From NCBI RefSeq assembly GCF_030397575.1, contig NZ_JAPNXS010000003.1:62001-126000 (forward strand): a stretch of DNA of 64,000 nt, written 5' to 3'. Source of the DNA: Psychromonas sp. 14N.309.X.WAT.B.A12 (GTDB lineage: Bacteria > Pseudomonadota > Gammaproteobacteria > Enterobacterales > Psychromonadaceae). Position numbers and translations under genes: made by a program. The notes beneath the pieces are model-generated. The model worked only from the letters and a program-made list of their open reading frames with translations. It did no database searches and was not told the origin of the DNA. This document shows, in pieces, positions 54,533 to 64,000 of this stretch; position 1 is the stretch's first letter; each line of letters begins with the position of its first letter.

Positions 54533-55660
54533 ATGCCTTTAAGTAAATTACGAGATCAAATTGATGCTGTTGACCAGCAAATTATTGATCTATTAGCTGA
54601 GCGTTTACGCTTAGTAGGTGAAGTTGGTGAAGTAAAAACTAAACATGGTTTACCTATATATGCCCCAGATCGTGAAGCTGCAATGCTGGCTAAACGTCGA
54701 GAAGAAGCTGAAGCAAAAGGGGTCCCTGCAAATTTAATTGAAGATATCTTACGTCGTACTATGCGTGAGTCTTACGCTAGTGAAAACGAAACTGGTTTTA
54801 AAACAGTTAACCCTGATATGAAACGTATTGTGATTATTGGTGGTAATGGTTTATTAGGACAACGTTTTGTTGAGATGTTTAAGTTATCGGGTTACGAAGT
54901 TGACGTATTAGGTCGCACTAACTGGGATCAAGCAGAAGTTATTTGTAGCAAAGCGGGCTTAGTGATTGTTGGTTCACCGATTGATGTAACAACAGATGTA
55001 ATTAAGCAGCTTAACTTCTTACCTAAAGACTGTATTTTAGCAGATATCACCAGTGTTAAAGATGAACCCTTGACTGAAATGTTAGCGGTGCATGAAGGCC
55101 CTGTAGTCGGCTTGCACCCAATGTTTGGTCCTGATATTTCTAGCTTTGCAAAACAAGTGATTGTTTACTGTGATGGACGTGGCGCAGATAAATACCAATG
55201 GTTAATTGAGCAGATGAAAATATGGGGTGCACATCTTTATCCTGTTGCTGCACCTACTCATGATGAGTCGATGACGTTAATACAAGCCTTACGTCATTTT
55301 ACTAGTTTTGTATACGGTGTACACCTGCAAGAAGTGGATGCAGACTTAGAGCAGTTATTAGATCTAAGCTCTCCTATTTATCGTTTAGAGTTAGCAATGG
55401 TAGGACGTTTATTTGCACAAGAGCCAGCACTATATGCTGATATTATCCTATCGCAAAAAAATAACTTAACGATGATCAAGCGATACCATAAGCACTTCTC
55501 TGATGCTATTGAGCTATTGGAAAATAATAATCGTGAAGAGTTTATTGAGCGTTTTAAGTCTGTGACTAACTGGATGGGCGATTACTCCTCGTTATTCTTA
55601 GATGAAAGCCGCGTGATGCTGCAACAGGCACATGATAATCGCCACTACGAGAATAAATAA
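54533..55660 (+). CDS. tyrA: Chorismate mutase / prephenate dehydrogenase
   Basis: A bifunctional enzyme for tyrosine synthesis. Residues 1 to about 90 form the AroQ chorismate mutase ([20 protein letters not shown]), residues about 98-375 the NAD-dependent prephenate dehydrogenase with Rossmann motif [19 protein letters not shown] and [10 protein letters not shown]. 375 residues match E. coli TyrA (373). It is co-transcribed with aroF and closed by a strong terminator. Confidence 0.97.
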   Translation: MPLSKLRDQIDAVDQQIIDLLAERLRLVGEVGEVKTKHGLPIYAPDREAAMLAKRREEAEAKGVPANLIEDILRRTMRESYASENETGFKTVNPDMKRIVIIGGNGLLGQRFVEMFKLSGYEVDVLGRTNWDQAEVICSKAGLVIVGSPIDVTTDVIKQLNFLPKDCILADITSVKDEPLTEMLAVHEGPVVGLHPMFGPDISSFAKQVIVYCDGRGADKYQWLIEQMKIWGAHLYPVAAPTHDESMTLIQALRHFTSFVYGVHLQEVDADLEQLLDLSSPIYRLELAMVGRLFAQEPALYADIILSQKNNLTMIKRYHKHFSDAIELLENNNREEFIERFKSVTNWMGDYSSLFLDESRVMLQQAHDNRHYENK

Positions 55661-55677
55661 TAATCAGTAAACAGTAT

Positions 55678-55703
55678 ACAAGGAGGCATTAGCCTCCTTT
55701 TTT
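55678..55703 (+). terminator. Rho-independent terminator of aroF-tyrA
   Basis: AGGAGGC (55681-55687) and GCCTCCT (55692-55698) close an ATTA loop with six T at the end. The segment ACAAGGAGGC...GCCTCCTTTTTT reappears inverted at 56068-56094. Confidence 0.93.
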
Positions 55704-56067
55704 ATTGCCTAAAGTTTAAAAATATTAGTAAATTCATTAAATAACTACTCTATTTAGGCGTAGCGAAAATGAATGAAAGCAAGAGTTTGATTGCAGTAAC
55801 TAGTTATTCTAAGACAAAGTGAATAACGCAGCTAGCATATATTTTAACAAGCATAAATAGGTCATATTATCGGAGTTGGTAAAATAGCTATTATATTAAA
55901 TAAGTGATGTTAACTTTACACAGAGTAAGTAATTTAGTTTGAGGCTCAAATTGAGATATCAAGTCATAGTTCCTTGACCAAGACGAGTGCCAAGAAAATA
56001 AACTATTTTATTAAGAAAACAGGGGAAATGACTGCGATTAGTATCAAGCAAGTTGAATCGCAAGATC
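55704..56067. other. Non-coding gap between convergent tyrA and raiA
   Basis: About 360 bp with no gene that I can support; the longest ATG-started frames are very short. GTTATTC (55803-55809) and GAATAAC (55821-55827) form a small inverted repeat. The segment is bracketed by the two near-identical inverted terminators and could be a worn repeat element, but I cannot name one. Confidence 0.35.
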
Positions 56068-56094
56068 AAAAAAGGAGGCAATGTGCCTCCTTGT
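56068..56094 (-). terminator. Rho-independent terminator of raiA
   Basis: On the minus strand GGAGGC and GCCTCC close an ACATT loop followed by six T. Apart from the loop it equals the tyrA terminator over 22 bases. Confidence 0.9.
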
Positions 56095-56131
56095 TGTTTT
56101 TATAATGGCTTATTTTTTGAAGCCAAAGTCT

Positions 56132-56542
56132 TTATGCAGCAAATTCTTTATTCATTTTGATTTCAGCATCTGATTCAATTTCAACCTCTGGCTCTTCTAT
56201 CGGCTCACCTGAAATTTCACCGTTACGACATAACTCTTTACCGTTATTTTTCGCTCGGTTTGCTTCGTCTTTATGAATGTGTTTGTTTAACTGACGCTCG
56301 ATTTTTTGGAATAGTTGCGTAATGGCAACGTATAAGTCGTCATGCTCTGCATGAGCAAATATTTTACCGTTTGGAACACCGATGGTGCCTTCAATTTTGA
56401 CGCCTTTAGGTTCCTTGGTAATGATGAAGTGTGGTTTGATTAGTGAAACTTGTAGTTTCTGTAACTTTTCGAAGCGTTCCTCTACTTTTGCGCGCATTGT
56501 GTCTGTGATAGTCATTTGTTTGCTAGTAATTTCAATTCTCAT
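56132..56542 (-). CDS. raiA: Ribosome-associated inhibitor / hibernation factor RaiA (YfiA)
   Basis: RaiA binds the 30S decoding region and stabilises idle 70S ribosomes in stationary phase or cold. I start at ATG 56542 (MRIEITSKQMTITDTMRAKV), 8 bp after AAAAGG; a GTG at 56551 lies too near that site. LINPH-like SLIKPHFIITKEPKG, IFAHAEHDDLYVAITQLFQK and IERQLNKHIHK match YfiA. The protein has 136 residues with an acidic tail instead of the dimerisation domain of long HPF. Location beside aroF-tyrA matches E. coli. A perfect CRP site lies 66 bp upstream. Confidence 0.93.
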   Translation of the reverse strand: MRIEITSKQMTITDTMRAKVEERFEKLQKLQVSLIKPHFIITKEPKGVKIEGTIGVPNGKIFAHAEHDDLYVAITQLFQKIERQLNKHIHKDEANRAKNNGKELCRNGEISGEPIEEPEVEIESDAEIKMNKEFAA

Positions 56543-56607
56543 ATAGGACACCTTTTAGTTATACACTTATTGTGTTCAGTAATAGATTAGGCTTTTCAAT
56601 CTAATTT

Positions 56608-56629
56608 AAATGTGATTTTAGTCACATAA
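56608..56629. promoter_or_regulatory. Perfect-consensus CRP site between raiA and yejA
   Basis: TGTGATTTTAGTCACA (56611-56626) matches TGTGA-N6-TCACA exactly, with A/T-rich flanks AAA and TAA. It is 66 bp upstream of raiA and about 235 bp upstream of yejA, so raiA is the likelier target. The rest of the 321-bp divergent gap is AT-rich and shows no gene. Confidence 0.85.
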
Positions 56630-56863
56630 AATAAGCCTTATCGATAAACCAATTTAATCTTTGATCTAAGCATATTTTTTAAAAAAAATTGCAATTTTTA
56701 CTTGCTGAATTGCGATACTTAGTTTGTACAAATCATAAATGAGTTTTATTTGTTTATTTCAGTTTTAATCTCCTGTTTTTGTGTTTAAAAATCTTTCTTT
56801 AACTTAATCATTTGATATCTTAAATACTCTTGTGCGATTACTTTATTAGAGCTACTTTGTTTT

Positions 56864-58678
56864 ATGAATCAGATTAAGCATATACACAGTTACATATTTT
56901 GCACCCTTTTTACAATGAGTTTTTTTGCTCATAGTGCATCTTGGCATGATGCTATTAGTATGTATGGGGACGTAAAATATGATTTCAAGTTCCAACACTT
57001 TGATTATGTGAACCCTGATGCGCCTAAGGGAGGTATTTTTAAACAAGCATCAATTGGTAGTTTTGATTCACTTAATCCATATATTGTAAAAGGAAATGCC
57101 GCGGCAGGTGTTTCTTACATCTACGATACGTTATTACAACAGTCTAGTGATGAACCTTTTAGTTTATATCCGTTAGTTGCTGAAAAAGTGAAGGTCGCAG
57201 ATGACTTCGGTTCTGTGAGTTTTTTAATTAACCCTAACGCAACATTTCAGGATGGTCGGCCAATTACCGCAGAAGATGTTAAATTTAGTTTTGATATTTT
57301 AACCACAGAAGGTGCGCCGCATTACCGCTCCTATTATGCTGGTGTGGATAAAGTTGTTGTGGATGATAGATTGAGGGTTACTTTTCAATTCAAAGAGTTA
57401 GGAAACCGTGAGCTGCCTTTAATTATTGGGCAAATCCCTATTTTACCTGCGCACTTTTGGAAAGATAAAGACTTCGCTAAAAGTGGTCTCATCATACCTA
57501 TCGGTTCAGGGCCTTATCGTGTTGGGCATTTTGATGCGGGAAAGCAAGTTGTGTATCAACGTAATGAGGGGTATTGGGCAAAAGATTTACCGGTTAATAA
57601 AGGGCGCTATAATTTTGACCAACTAATTTTTGACTATTATCGTGATGATGCAGTGGCTTTTGAGGCATTTAAATCTGGGGCTTTTGATTATCGCTTAGAA
57701 AGCTCTTCTAAGCGTTGGGCAACGGGGTATGTAGGGGAACAGTTCGATACAGGCCAAATTAAATTAGAGCAAATTGCTGATAAGAATCCGCAGGGAATGC
57801 AAGGTTTTTGGTTCAACTTACGTCGAGATAAGTTTAAAGATCCTCAAGTGCGTAAAGCGATCTCATTATTATTTGATTTTGAATGGGCAAATAAAACTCT
57901 ATTTTACAATGCTTATACACGTATAGAGAGTTTTTACTCGGGATCTGAGTTAGCAACACAAGCAACGATTAGCGATACTGAGAAAGCTATTTTAATGCCT
58001 TATCAAGATCAACTCCCTCGCGCTGTGTTTGCTCCTCTAGTCAAAAATCAAACAAACGCTGATGGCAACGTTAGGCCACAAATGCGTGAAGCAGTGGCGT
58101 TATTAGCAGAAGCGGGTTACACCTTAAAAGACAGCAAAATGCAAAATCAACAGGGTGAACAGTTAAGCTTTGAATTTTTGTTATATAGCAATGACTTCGA
58201 GCGGATTATTCATCCATTCCGTCGTAATCTTCAGCGAATAGGCATTAAAACAAATATTCGTTTAGTGGATATTTCGCAATTTATTAATCGTTTAAATAAT
58301 TTTCAGTTTGATCTTGTGTCATTACGTAAAGGGCAATCTATCTCTCCTGGTAATGAGCAAGCGAGTTTTTGGGGGTGTGAAAGTGCTAACCAAGTGGGAA
58401 CATCCAATTGGGGAGGGATATGTTCACCTGTCATTGATGCATTAACAAATCAACTCATTACCGCGACTACCCGGCAAGAGTTAGTGGAGACCACCAAGGC
58501 ATTAGACCGAGTATTATTATCGCAGGATATGGTTATTCCACAGTGGTATTTACCAGCTTCGCGCATTGCTTATTGGGATAAATTTGAGCACCCGAAGGTT
58601 GCACCCGATTATGAACTTGGTATAGATACTTGGTGGTCAAAGGAAGCGATCTCATCCAATAATGATAAGGAGCAATAG
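56864..58678 (+). CDS. yejA: YejA, periplasmic oligopeptide-binding protein
   Basis: The 604 residues equal E. coli YejA in length. A signal peptide ends AHSA. The SBP_bac_5 fold is seen in FDYVNPDAPKGGIFKQASIG, LYPLVAEKVKV, FQDGRPITAEDVKFSFDIL and FDYRLESSSKRWATGY. YejABEF is the peptide ABC importer known in E. coli for microcin C uptake. It is the first gene of a four-gene operon; ribosome-site match is weak. Confidence 0.94.
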   Translation: MNQIKHIHSYIFCTLFTMSFFAHSASWHDAISMYGDVKYDFKFQHFDYVNPDAPKGGIFKQASIGSFDSLNPYIVKGNAAAGVSYIYDTLLQQSSDEPFSLYPLVAEKVKVADDFGSVSFLINPNATFQDGRPITAEDVKFSFDILTTEGAPHYRSYYAGVDKVVVDDRLRVTFQFKELGNRELPLIIGQIPILPAHFWKDKDFAKSGLIIPIGSGPYRVGHFDAGKQVVYQRNEGYWAKDLPVNKGRYNFDQLIFDYYRDDAVAFEAFKSGAFDYRLESSSKRWATGYVGEQFDTGQIKLEQIADKNPQGMQGFWFNLRRDKFKDPQVRKAISLLFDFEWANKTLFYNAYTRIESFYSGSELATQATISDTEKAILMPYQDQLPRAVFAPLVKNQTNADGNVRPQMREAVALLAEAGYTLKDSKMQNQQGEQLSFEFLLYSNDFERIIHPFRRNLQRIGIKTNIRLVDISQFINRLNNFQFDLVSLRKGQSISPGNEQASFWGCESANQVGTSNWGGICSPVIDALTNQLITATTRQELVETTKALDRVLLSQDMVIPQWYLPASRIAYWDKFEHPKVAPDYELGIDTWWSKEAISSNNDKEQ

Positions 58679-59761
58679 ATGCAGCAATATATTTTAAAAA
58701 GGTTGCTGTTAATAATTCCTACGTTGTTAGGCATCATGACCTTAAACTTTTTCATTGTACAAGTTGCCCCAGGTGGACCAGTAGAGCAGGCTATTGCTAA
58801 GTATCAAGGTATTGATGCAAATGCCAGTTCTCGTATAACTTCAAGTACTGAAAGTGAGATAAAGCAAGGAGCAAACAAGCAAAGTCAATATCGAGGTGCG
58901 CAGGGGGTCGATCCTGAATACATTGCAGCCTTGGAAAAGTTGTATGGTTTTGATAAACCTTTACATGAGCGTTATTTTTCCATGTTATGGCGCTATATAA
59001 ACTTTGATTTTGGGGATAGTTTTTATCGCGATAAAAGCGTCATTGATTTAATTTATGAAAAAATGCCGGTATCCATTTCACTTGGATTATGGACCACTTT
59101 ATTAGCTTACTTTATCTCGATTCCTTTAGGGATCAAAAAAGCAACTAGCCACGGTAGTCGTTTTGATGTGTGGACCAGTACTGCTGTTACTGTTGGCTAT
59201 GCTATTCCTGCCTTTATCTTTGCGATTATTTTAGTCGTACTTTTTGCTGGTGGTTCTTATTTTAGTTGGTTCCCATTGCGCGGTTTAACGTCTGATAACT
59301 TTGAGCAACTCTCCTGGCTTGGTCAAATTAAAGATTATTTTTGGCATCTAGCCTTACCTATTTTAGCTAGCGTCTTAGCCAGTTTTGCCACTTTAACCAT
59401 GCTTACCAAAAATTCTTTCTTAGACGAAGTCAATAAACAATATGTGATTACAGCTAGGGCGAAGGGGTGTTCGAAAAATAGAGTTTTGTATGGGCATATT
59501 TTTAGAAATGCTATGTTATTAGTATTAGCTGGATTGCCTGCCGCGTTGATTGGTATCTTCTTTACTGGAGCGATGCTGATTGAAGTGATCTTCTCATTAG
59601 ATGGTTTAGGGTTATTGAGTTTTGAATCAGTTATTTCTCGAGATTATCCGGTTATTTTTGGCTCGTTGTATATTTTTACTTTAGTGGGCTTAGTCTTGAA
59701 GTTAATTAGCGACATTACTTATACCTTAATTGATCCACGCATTACATTTGAGGGGCAATAA
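58679..59761 (+). CDS. yejB: YejB, oligopeptide ABC transporter permease
   Basis: A 360-residue inner-membrane permease with an N-terminal span ([19 protein letters not shown]), a periplasmic insert rich in Gln/Ser, and the BPD_transp_1 core with five further spans and the EAA loop [20 protein letters not shown]. It starts directly after the yejA stop, with AAGGAG inside yejA. It ends overlapping yejE by one base (TAATG). Confidence 0.95.
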   Translation: MQQYILKRLLLIIPTLLGIMTLNFFIVQVAPGGPVEQAIAKYQGIDANASSRITSSTESEIKQGANKQSQYRGAQGVDPEYIAALEKLYGFDKPLHERYFSMLWRYINFDFGDSFYRDKSVIDLIYEKMPVSISLGLWTTLLAYFISIPLGIKKATSHGSRFDVWTSTAVTVGYAIPAFIFAIILVVLFAGGSYFSWFPLRGLTSDNFEQLSWLGQIKDYFWHLALPILASVLASFATLTMLTKNSFLDEVNKQYVITARAKGCSKNRVLYGHIFRNAMLLVLAGLPAALIGIFFTGAMLIEVIFSLDGLGLLSFESVISRDYPVIFGSLYIFTLVGLVLKLISDITYTLIDPRITFEGQ

Positions 59762-60810
59762 TGTCGTTATTATTAACTTGGCAACGAATGCGAAAAAATC
59801 CAAGTAATCATCAACGTTGGGCACAGTTTAAAGCTAACAAACGTGGTTATTATTCGTTGTGGATTTTTAGCTTATTGTTCTTTTTAAGTTTGATTGCCGA
59901 GGTGTGGGTAAACGATAAACCGATTATGGTTTCTTACCAGTCGAATTGGTATTTTCCTGTGGTTGAAGATATCCCTGAGCAAGTTTTTGGGGGAGATTTT
60001 GATATCACCACAGATTATCGAGACCCTTACATGGCGAATAAAATTAATCAAGAGGGCTGGATGATTTGGCCGGTGATCCCTTTTTATTATGACTCTATCA
60101 ACTATGAGCTTACTTCAGCTGCTCCTTCTGCACCTGATGCTATGAATTGGTTAGGTACTGATGATCAAGGGCGCGATGTGGTAGCACGTTTAATCTATGG
60201 CTTTCGGATATCAGTGGTATTTGCATTAGCGTTAACCATCGCCAGTTCAGTGATAGGTGTGATTGTTGGGGCAATACAAGGTTATTATGGCGGTAAAATA
60301 GATTTGATTGGGCAGCGCTTGTTGGAAATTTGGGAAGGGTTACCTATGCTGTTCATGCTGATTATTTTAGCTAGTTTCGTGGAGCCTACGTTTACTTGGT
60401 TATTAGGATTAATGATTGTGTTTAGTTGGCCAAGTTTAGTGAGTGTGGTGCGAGCAGAGTTTTTACGCGGACGCCATTTAGATTATGTAAAAGCTGCAAA
60501 AGCATTAGGTGTTAAAGATAGTAAAATAATGTTCAAACATATTTTACCTAATGCAATGATTGCGACGCTTACCTTTATGCCTTACTTATTCACAGGTGCA
60601 TTAACCACTTTGACGTCCTTAGACTTTCTTGGCTTTGGTTTGCCCTTAGGATCAGCCTCTCTCGGTGAAATGATCTCACAAGGTAAAGATAATATGCATG
60701 CACCTTGGTTAGCGATTACAGCATTCATTTCACTTTCTAGTATCTTAGTATTATTGGTCTTTATCGGTGAAGCAGCTCGGGATGCCTTTGATCCAAGGAA
60801 AACATTATGA
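59761..60810 (+). CDS. yejE: YejE, oligopeptide ABC transporter permease
   Basis: A 349-residue partner permease of YejB. After one N-terminal span comes a periplasmic insert typical of YejE (YQSNWYFPVVEDIPEQVFGG), then LGTDDQGRDVVARLIYGFRI and the EAA loop YVKAAKALGVKDSKIMFKHI. It overlaps yejF by four bases (ATGA), so the operon is translationally coupled. Confidence 0.95.
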   Translation: MSLLLTWQRMRKNPSNHQRWAQFKANKRGYYSLWIFSLLFFLSLIAEVWVNDKPIMVSYQSNWYFPVVEDIPEQVFGGDFDITTDYRDPYMANKINQEGWMIWPVIPFYYDSINYELTSAAPSAPDAMNWLGTDDQGRDVVARLIYGFRISVVFALALTIASSVIGVIVGAIQGYYGGKIDLIGQRLLEIWEGLPMLFMLIILASFVEPTFTWLLGLMIVFSWPSLVSVVRAEFLRGRHLDYVKAAKALGVKDSKIMFKHILPNAMIATLTFMPYLFTGALTTLTSLDFLGFGLPLGSASLGEMISQGKDNMHAPWLAITAFISLSSILVLLVFIGEAARDAFDPRKTL

Positions 60811-62399
60811 GTATGCAAATACCGTTGTTAGCTGTTGAAAACCTTGCTGTTAGTTTTGCTGAGCAGTCCATTTTATCAGATGTTAGTTTTACTTTAGAAC
60901 AGGGAAAAACATTAGCGATAGTGGGTGAAAGTGGCTCCGGGAAGTCGTTAACAGCATTATCTATCTTACAATTATTACCGTATCCACACGCACATCATCC
61001 TGCTGGTCATATTTACTTTCAGGGGCAATCATTAATGGGTGAGCCTGAACAAGTGTTAGAAGCGATTCGTGGGAATAAAATCAGCATGATATTTCAAGAG
61101 CCAATGACTTCTTTAAATCCGTTACATAGCATTGAAAAACAAATTGGTGAAACACTATTATTACATAAAGGGTTAACAGGGAAGCAGGCACAGCTACGAA
61201 CGATTGAACTATTGGAACTAGTGGGCATTGAACGGCCTGAAGAGCGATTGAATGCCTATCCCCACGAGCTCTCAGGAGGACAACGCCAAAGGGTAATGAT
61301 TGCAATGGCGTTGGCAAATGAACCTAATCTATTAATTGCTGACGAACCTACAACGGCGTTAGATGCAACGATTCAAAAGCAGATATTAGCTTTACTAAAG
61401 TCTTTGCAAAAGAAGCTCAATATGGGCATTTTATTAATTACTCATGATTTGAATATGGTTAGGCAGTTTGCTGATGACGTACTAGTGATGTCTAAGGGGC
61501 AACAGGTTGAGTATCAAAAAACACAAGATGTATTTACAGCCCCGCAGCATGAATACACTAAAACCTTATTAAATGCAGTACCTACTGGTGAAATGCCTGC
61601 ATTAGTTGATCCTAAAGTTATCTTAACTGCGTACAAGATGAACGTTAGCTTCCCTATTAAAAATAATTTTTGGGGAAAAGTGATTAAGTCATCACATGTG
61701 GTAAAAGATGTCTCTTTAAGCATTCATCAAGGTGAGACGTTAGCTATTGTTGGTGAAAGTGGGTCTGGTAAAAGTACGTTAGCGCAGTCACTATTACAAT
61801 TAAATAAATATAGTGGCGAAGTGGTTTATTTAGGAGAAATAGTCAGTAAGTTAGACAAAAATAAATTACAGCGAGTACGTCAACAACTACAAATTGTGTT
61901 TCAAGATCCTTACTCAAGTTTGAGCCCGAGAATGTCGGTGCGAGATATTGTGGCGGAAGGGTTGCATGTGTTTAATGAACATAACCATCTCAGTGAACAA
62001 GCGATAGATGATGAAGTGAAGCAAGTTTTATTAAAAGTTGGTTTGGATAGTGATGCTGGAAATCGCTACCCCCATCAGTTCTCTGGTGGACAACGACAGC
62101 GTATTGCTATTGCAAGGGCATTAATTTTAAAGCCTAAATTAATTGTCTTGGATGAGCCAACGTCGGCGTTAGATAGAAGTATTCAGAAACAAATTATTGA
62201 ATTGTTAAAGTCTTTGCAGCAGGAACTGGGGTTAAGTTACTTGTTTATTAGTCATGATTTATCTGTCGTAAAAGCAATTAGTCATCGAGTATTAGTACTT
62301 AAATCGGGAGAAGTTGTAGAGCAAGGCTCGACTTCTGAGATATTTGAAAATGCTAAGCATAGTTATACTCAAGAGTTGCTATCGTCAGTTGTTTTGTGA
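60807..62399 (+). CDS. yejF: YejF, ABC transporter ATPase with two nucleotide-binding domains
   Basis: The 530 residues carry two complete ATPase domains. Domain 1 has Walker [10 protein letters not shown], signature [16 protein letters not shown] and Walker [13 protein letters not shown]. Domain 2 has [25 protein letters not shown] and [12 protein letters not shown]. All catalytic motifs are intact. E. coli YejF has 529 residues and the same tandem form. It powers YejBE. Confidence 0.96.
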   Translation: MSMQIPLLAVENLAVSFAEQSILSDVSFTLEQGKTLAIVGESGSGKSLTALSILQLLPYPHAHHPAGHIYFQGQSLMGEPEQVLEAIRGNKISMIFQEPMTSLNPLHSIEKQIGETLLLHKGLTGKQAQLRTIELLELVGIERPEERLNAYPHELSGGQRQRVMIAMALANEPNLLIADEPTTALDATIQKQILALLKSLQKKLNMGILLITHDLNMVRQFADDVLVMSKGQQVEYQKTQDVFTAPQHEYTKTLLNAVPTGEMPALVDPKVILTAYKMNVSFPIKNNFWGKVIKSSHVVKDVSLSIHQGETLAIVGESGSGKSTLAQSLLQLNKYSGEVVYLGEIVSKLDKNKLQRVRQQLQIVFQDPYSSLSPRMSVRDIVAEGLHVFNEHNHLSEQAIDDEVKQVLLKVGLDSDAGNRYPHQFSGGQRQRIAIARALILKPKLIVLDEPTSALDRSIQKQIIELLKSLQQELGLSYLFISHDLSVVKAISHRVLVLKSGEVVEQGSTSEIFENAKHSYTQELLSSVVL

Positions 62400-62438
62400 A
62401 ATGATGTTTTAATTAGTTATTATTTATGTTGAGGTGTT

Positions 62439-64000
62439 ATGAAAAGATTAATCTTAGGGTGTTTGTTATTTTCAACATCAAGCTTCGCAAGTGCATTAAG
62501 TTTAGATGCGCAGCGAGACGTTTTTGCTGAAACCTTAGCATTACAAGAAAAAGAAGAGTGGCAAAAAGCCAATCAAAATATTCAAAAAATAGCTGATTAC
62601 CCAATAGCTTATCTTGCTGACTATTATTATTTGAAAGCAAATATGGATACGGTGAGTGATCAAGCTGTTCTGGACTTTATTGCAAAAAACAAAGGCAAGA
62701 TTGCAGCCGATGATCTGCAACGCAGCTACCTATTTCACTTGTCAAAAGAAAAGGACTGGGCTCAATTTATGACCACCTATCCGAGAATGCCTAATAATCG
62801 ACAGTTGAAGTGTCATTATTTAGAGGCTGCTATTGCGACAGGGAATAGTGAAAAAGCTTGGCCTGATGCTCAGAAATATTGGTTATCGAGTACTTCTTTA
62901 CCTAACGCATGTGACGATGTGTATGTGTTTTATCAAGACGCTAACCAACTAACTCAAGATGATGTGTGGAAACGTTTTGAGTTAGGCTTTGTGAATAATA
63001 AGCGTGGTTTAATGCGCTTTTTAATGGCAAGAATGGATAAAGATAAATTAGCGTTGGCTAAAAACTTGTACGACTTACATGAAAAGCCTGAAACACTATT
63101 AAACAGTGACTTATTCCCATCTCGTTCAGCACCAAGTTTTAGCTTTTTAATACCTACGATCAAGCGTCTAGCAAATCAAGATTTAGGTAAAGCCATGGAA
63201 TACTATAACTTCTATGCGAAAAAAATTGCTTTTACAACTAGTGAAGAGAAACAAGTTAAAACACAGTTTGCACGAATTATTGTACAGCGAGATAAAAGCC
63301 AGTATTTTAATTGGTTAGATAATGAGCTAGGTAAATTAGGTAATGTGTCGCTGATTGAGCAACGTATCCGCTATGCTATTAAACGTGATGATTGGAAAAA
63401 TATTGAATTTTGGATTTCTCAATTACCTGATGATAAACGCAACTCATCGGCTTGGTTATATTGGCAAGCTCGTGTATTAGCCAATAAAGGTAAATCTGAA
63501 CAAGCAAATGCACTTTTTGAGAAAGTAGCTAAAAACCGAAATTTCCATGGGTTTATGGCAGCTCAAAAGCTTGGCGTCGACTTTTCACTTAACGCACAGG
63601 CGATTGTTGAGAAAAAGGGCAGTTTAACTGGTTTAGAGAGTGAGTTATCAGTGATTGAGGAACTGCTTTACCATGAACTTAATGTACCAGCAAAACGACA
63701 ATGGCAGCGATTACTGAGTAACCAGAGTAAAACAAAACAACAGCAGTTGGGGTTATATGCTTACAATAAAAATTGGCCATATTTATCTGTACTCGCCAGC
63801 ATTAATTCAAAAAGTTGGAATGCATTAAACATACGTTTTCCTAATGCTAAATCTGAGTTGTTTGTTGAAGCGGCTAAACAATATGATGTTGAGCCAACCT
63901 ATATTTATGCAATTACTCGTCGTGAAAGTAGTTTTGATCAACATGCAAAATCTCCTGTAGGTGCAAGTGGTTATATGCAATTAATGCCTAAGACAGCAGA
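62439..64000 (+). CDS. slt: Soluble lytic murein transglycosylase Slt70, 5' part (cut by the window edge)
   Basis: The frame is open from ATG 62439 to the right edge, giving 520 visible residues. A signal peptide MKRLILGCLLFSTSSFASA starts the protein. The long helical U-domain (superhelix of short repeats, with WQARVLANKGKSEQAN) leads to the SLT domain, where ITRRESSFDQHAKSPVGASG and YMQLMPKTA contain the catalytic glutamate. Slt70 releases anhydro-muropeptides from peptidoglycan in the periplasm. It lies 39 bp after yejF without a terminator between, so it may be partly cotranscribed. The C-terminus lies outside the window. Confidence 0.93.
   Translation, partial: MKRLILGCLLFSTSSFASALSLDAQRDVFAETLALQEKEEWQKANQNIQKIADYPIAYLADYYYLKANMDTVSDQAVLDFIAKNKGKIAADDLQRSYLFHLSKEKDWAQFMTTYPRMPNNRQLKCHYLEAAIATGNSEKAWPDAQKYWLSSTSLPNACDDVYVFYQDANQLTQDDVWKRFELGFVNNKRGLMRFLMARMDKDKLALAKNLYDLHEKPETLLNSDLFPSRSAPSFSFLIPTIKRLANQDLGKAMEYYNFYAKKIAFTTSEEKQVKTQFARIIVQRDKSQYFNWLDNELGKLGNVSLIEQRIRYAIKRDDWKNIEFWISQLPDDKRNSSAWLYWQARVLANKGKSEQANALFEKVAKNRNFHGFMAAQKLGVDFSLNAQAIVEKKGSLTGLESELSVIEELLYHELNVPAKRQWQRLLSNQSKTKQQQLGLYAYNKNWPYLSVLASINSKSWNALNIRFPNAKSELFVEAAKQYDVEPTYIYAITRRESSFDQHAKSPVGASGYMQLMPKTA

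Noticed and set aside
55755-55835. Short frame starting MNESKSLIAV in the tyrA-raiA gap
   Set aside because: Only 17 codons, no ribosome site and no similarity that I recognise.

Overview
The window looks like the chromosome of a low-GC, probably cold or marine gammaproteobacterium near Psychromonas, Vibrio or Shewanella. The evidence is gene order shared with Escherichia coli and Vibrio: nagC-nagA-nagB divergent from nagE followed by glnS; dnaQ divergent from rnhA, then a YafS-like methyltransferase, gloB and mltD; aroF-tyrA next to raiA; and yejABEF. It also carries the two-subunit VC_2705-type sodium/solute symporter module seen in marine gammaproteobacteria. A Psychromonas-like host is my best guess, not a proof.

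Layout. 1-1712: 3' two thirds of clpB. 1780-6726: N-acetylglucosamine uptake and catabolism under a shared divergent control region with a good CRP site. 6946-8607: glnS. 8664-13339: a minus-strand module of symporter small and large subunits, a cyclic-nucleotide/CBS/DUF294 protein and a DEDD exonuclease. 13884-15038: pilU without pilT. 15254-15664: three identical tRNA-Asp genes behind a strong promoter. 15809-21563: the dnaQ/rnhA/gloB/mltD block. 21736-22305: a broken chemoreceptor gene. 22755-53180: a 30-kb exopolysaccharide locus of the exosortase A (XrtA/PEP-CTERM) type. 53455-55660: aroF-tyrA. 56132-56542: raiA. 56864-62399: yejABEF. 62439-64000: the 5' part of slt, cut by the window edge.

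The accessory centre is the exopolysaccharide locus. It has the XrtA-associated regulators and lipoprotein (PrsK, PrsR, PrsT), an outer-membrane export lipoprotein, a Wzz-like chain-length protein, a CpsD-like ATPase with a defective P-loop, a beta-barrel protein, a WecG/TagA transferase, four GT4 glycosyltransferases, a flippase, an O-antigen ligase/polymerase-like protein, a sulfotransferase, two NodB-type deacetylases, a possible third one, a beta-helix protein, a heparinase II/III-like lyase, a FemAB-like acyltransferase and an exosortase fused to EpsI. No protein in the window ends in a PEP-CTERM tail, so the exosortase substrates must lie elsewhere. The enzymes suggest an amino-sugar-containing, N-deacetylated and probably sulfated polysaccharide. 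The nag genes nearby serve amino-sugar supply, but no direct link is shown.

The least expected signal is a pair of long G/C homopolymers inside two genes of this locus: nine G in the 408-residue unknown protein (38640-38648) and eight G/C just after the signal peptide of the beta-helix protein (43456-43463). In an AT-rich genome whose next longest G or C runs here are six, these look like phase-variation tracts that could switch polysaccharide modification on and off. Other points of note are an 11-bp perfect inverted repeat wrapped around the -10 box of the tRNA-Asp promoter, near-identical inverted terminators bracketing the tyrA-raiA gap, and a perfect CRP site upstream of raiA. I saw no insertion sequence, CRISPR array, prophage or rRNA.
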